Assembly: GCA_014523665.1 (NCBI GenBank)
Contig: JAATVR010000644.1
Span: forward strand, 1 to 8,249
Length of the DNA: 8,249 nucleotides
Source: Nitrososphaerales archaeon TH526
GTDB lineage: Archaea > Thermoproteota > Nitrososphaeria > Nitrososphaerales > Nitrososphaeraceae
Reading direction: 5' to 3'
This document shows positions 7,813-8,249 of this stretch, in pieces. Both the position numbers and the translations under genes were made by a program. Under the pieces are notes generated by a model, which was not told the DNA's origin, searched no databases, and saw nothing but the letters and a program-made list of their open reading frames with translations. How positions within the stretch are numbered: the stretch's first letter is position 1; every line of letters starts with the position of its first letter.

Positions 7813-8101
7813 ATAATATTGTGTTTGATTGCACAGTATTTGTGGTAATAATGCCGTGACCGTCCGCTGATCACCACAGCATGATCTCTTGTAATAAGTC
7901 CGTGACATAAAAACAAAGACCATTTTGCTTCAAATCAATCATTTTGAGATTCGATTTATTTTTTCGTTGGGATTAATGATTAATGGGAGCAAGTCTATGA
8001 TTAAAGACGTCAGACAAATGAGATTTGTGATATATTAACTTGAAGCAAGCACACAATAAAATTTAAGCTATAGACTTTCTAGCTGATATGTCGTAAAATT
8101 G
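7813..8101. other. Non-coding stretch between the polymerase and the secreted-protein gene
   Basis: No supportable gene. It holds a pair of 16-base direct repeats (7845-7860 and 7891-7906), a 6-bp inverted pair TGTGGT/ACCACA (7841-7846, 7873-7878), and a 9-bp inverted pair TTGCTTCAA/TTGAAGCAA (7925-7933, 8040-8048) enclosing about 106 bases. A minus-strand frame at 7723-7923 is open but unconvincing. Confidence 0.4.
7845..7906. repeat. Pair of 16-bp imperfect direct repeats
   Basis: GTAATAATGCCGTGAC (7845-7860) and GTAATAAGTCCGTGAC (7891-7906) match at 14 of 16 positions, with start points 46 bases apart. A weaker relative, GTAATACCGGT, is found near 7741. They lie 225-290 bases before the secreted-protein gene, on the GC-rich side of an AT-rich gap, and could be binding sites or remnants of duplication. 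Confidence 0.5.
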
Positions 8102-8109
8102 TTATATAT
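8102..8109 (+). promoter_or_regulatory. TATA box of the secreted-protein gene
   Basis: TTATATAT is centred 26-27 bases before the ATG at 8132. This is the textbook archaeal spacing for a leaderless transcript starting at or next to the start codon, and there is no Shine-Dalgarno sequence. It is the clearest promoter in the window. Confidence 0.6.
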
Positions 8110-8131
8110 CATAAAGTTAATTGCCAATTCG

Positions 8132-8249
8132 ATGAAAAGTCAAATATTTGTAGCCATTCGCGCCGCAATCGTTGCGTCGGTGTTGGTGACTGGACTTGCA
8201 TCCACTATTAACGCCCAGTCAAACATGACTGGAGGAAACATGACTGGAG
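8132..8249 (+). CDS. Secreted protein with N-M-T-G repeats, N-terminal part (runs off right edge)
   Basis: Thirty-nine codons are visible from the ATG at 8132 with no stop. The N-terminus is a standard signal peptide: MKSQIFVAIR, then a hydrophobic core rich in Ala/Val/Leu (about 11-24), then a likely cleavage site after INA (28), leaving QSNMTGGNMTG as the start of the mature chain. Each NMT is an N-x-T sequon (N31, N36), so the mature protein could be N-glycosylated outside the cell. The repeat unit NMTGG probably continues beyond the window; Met-rich exported repeats are sometimes copper-binding, but that is speculation. Codons are more GC-rich (GCC, CGC, GCG, TCG) than those of the polymerase gene. 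It has its own strong TATA box and is unlinked to the polymerase transcript. Confidence 0.8.
   Translation, partial: MKSQIFVAIRAAIVASVLVTGLASTINAQSNMTGGNMTG

Noticed and set aside
7723..7923. 66-codon minus-strand ORF with several cysteines
   Set aside because: The cysteines (SCCG, GCIIC) do not form a credible zinc site. Half of it lies antisense to the open frame after the polymerase. A weak A/T-rich element upstream is not enough to call a gene.
7925..8048. 9-bp inverted pair TTGCTTCAA/TTGAAGCAA as ends of a small mobile element
   Set aside because: No target-site duplication, short arms, and no second copy visible; expected by chance in AT-rich DNA.

Overview
The window looks like chromosomal DNA from an ammonia-oxidising archaeon of the Nitrososphaeria (Thaumarchaeota), most like the Nitrososphaera/Nitrosocosmicus group. 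This is inferred from gene content and style: AT-rich DNA, TATA boxes about 25-40 bases before start codons with short or absent leaders, a small C2H2 zinc-finger protein of a type I associate with that group, a B-family polymerase of the PolB2 type, and long single-amino-acid runs inside otherwise ordinary enzymes. No rRNA, tRNA, CRISPR array, insertion sequence or integrase is visible.

Layout. Left part, minus strand: a C2H2 zinc-finger protein running off the left edge (1-137), then a metallo-beta-lactamase-fold protein of the dihydropterin phosphate synthase-like type (194-1309) carrying a 22-residue serine run, and a 35-codon zinc-ribbon ORF (1509-1616). From 1617 to 2328 lies decayed or non-coding DNA holding 10-bp-phased A-tracts and a broken helix-turn-helix gene (1916-2255). 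Middle: a plus-strand single-pass membrane protein with a coiled coil (2329-2808), about 600 bases with no convincing gene, then on the minus strand a complete six-helix voltage-gated cation channel (3432-4310) with a 47-codon ORF just upstream of it (4408-4551) and a possible 33-codon membrane peptide (4669-4770). Right part, plus strand: an inverted-repeat-rich control region (about 4840-5148), a PolB2-type DNA polymerase (5149-7671), an open frame that continues past its stop codon and would encode a membrane helix (7672-7812), non-coding DNA, and the start of a secreted protein with N-M-T-G repeats (8132 to the right edge).

How the genes relate. There is no obvious single pathway or defence island. 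Most genes appear to be single transcription units with their own promoters; the only candidate operon is the 47-codon ORF plus the channel. The most notable object is the PolB2 polymerase. It keeps the motif A aspartate, but the first aspartate of motif C and the exonuclease catalytic residues are replaced. It also has a 17-asparagine run directly after motif C, and a perfect 17-bp palindrome sits where its transcript probably starts. In Sulfolobus the PolB2 homologue (Dpo2) is linked to damage-tolerant, error-prone synthesis, so damage-regulated expression is a reasonable but unproven expectation here.
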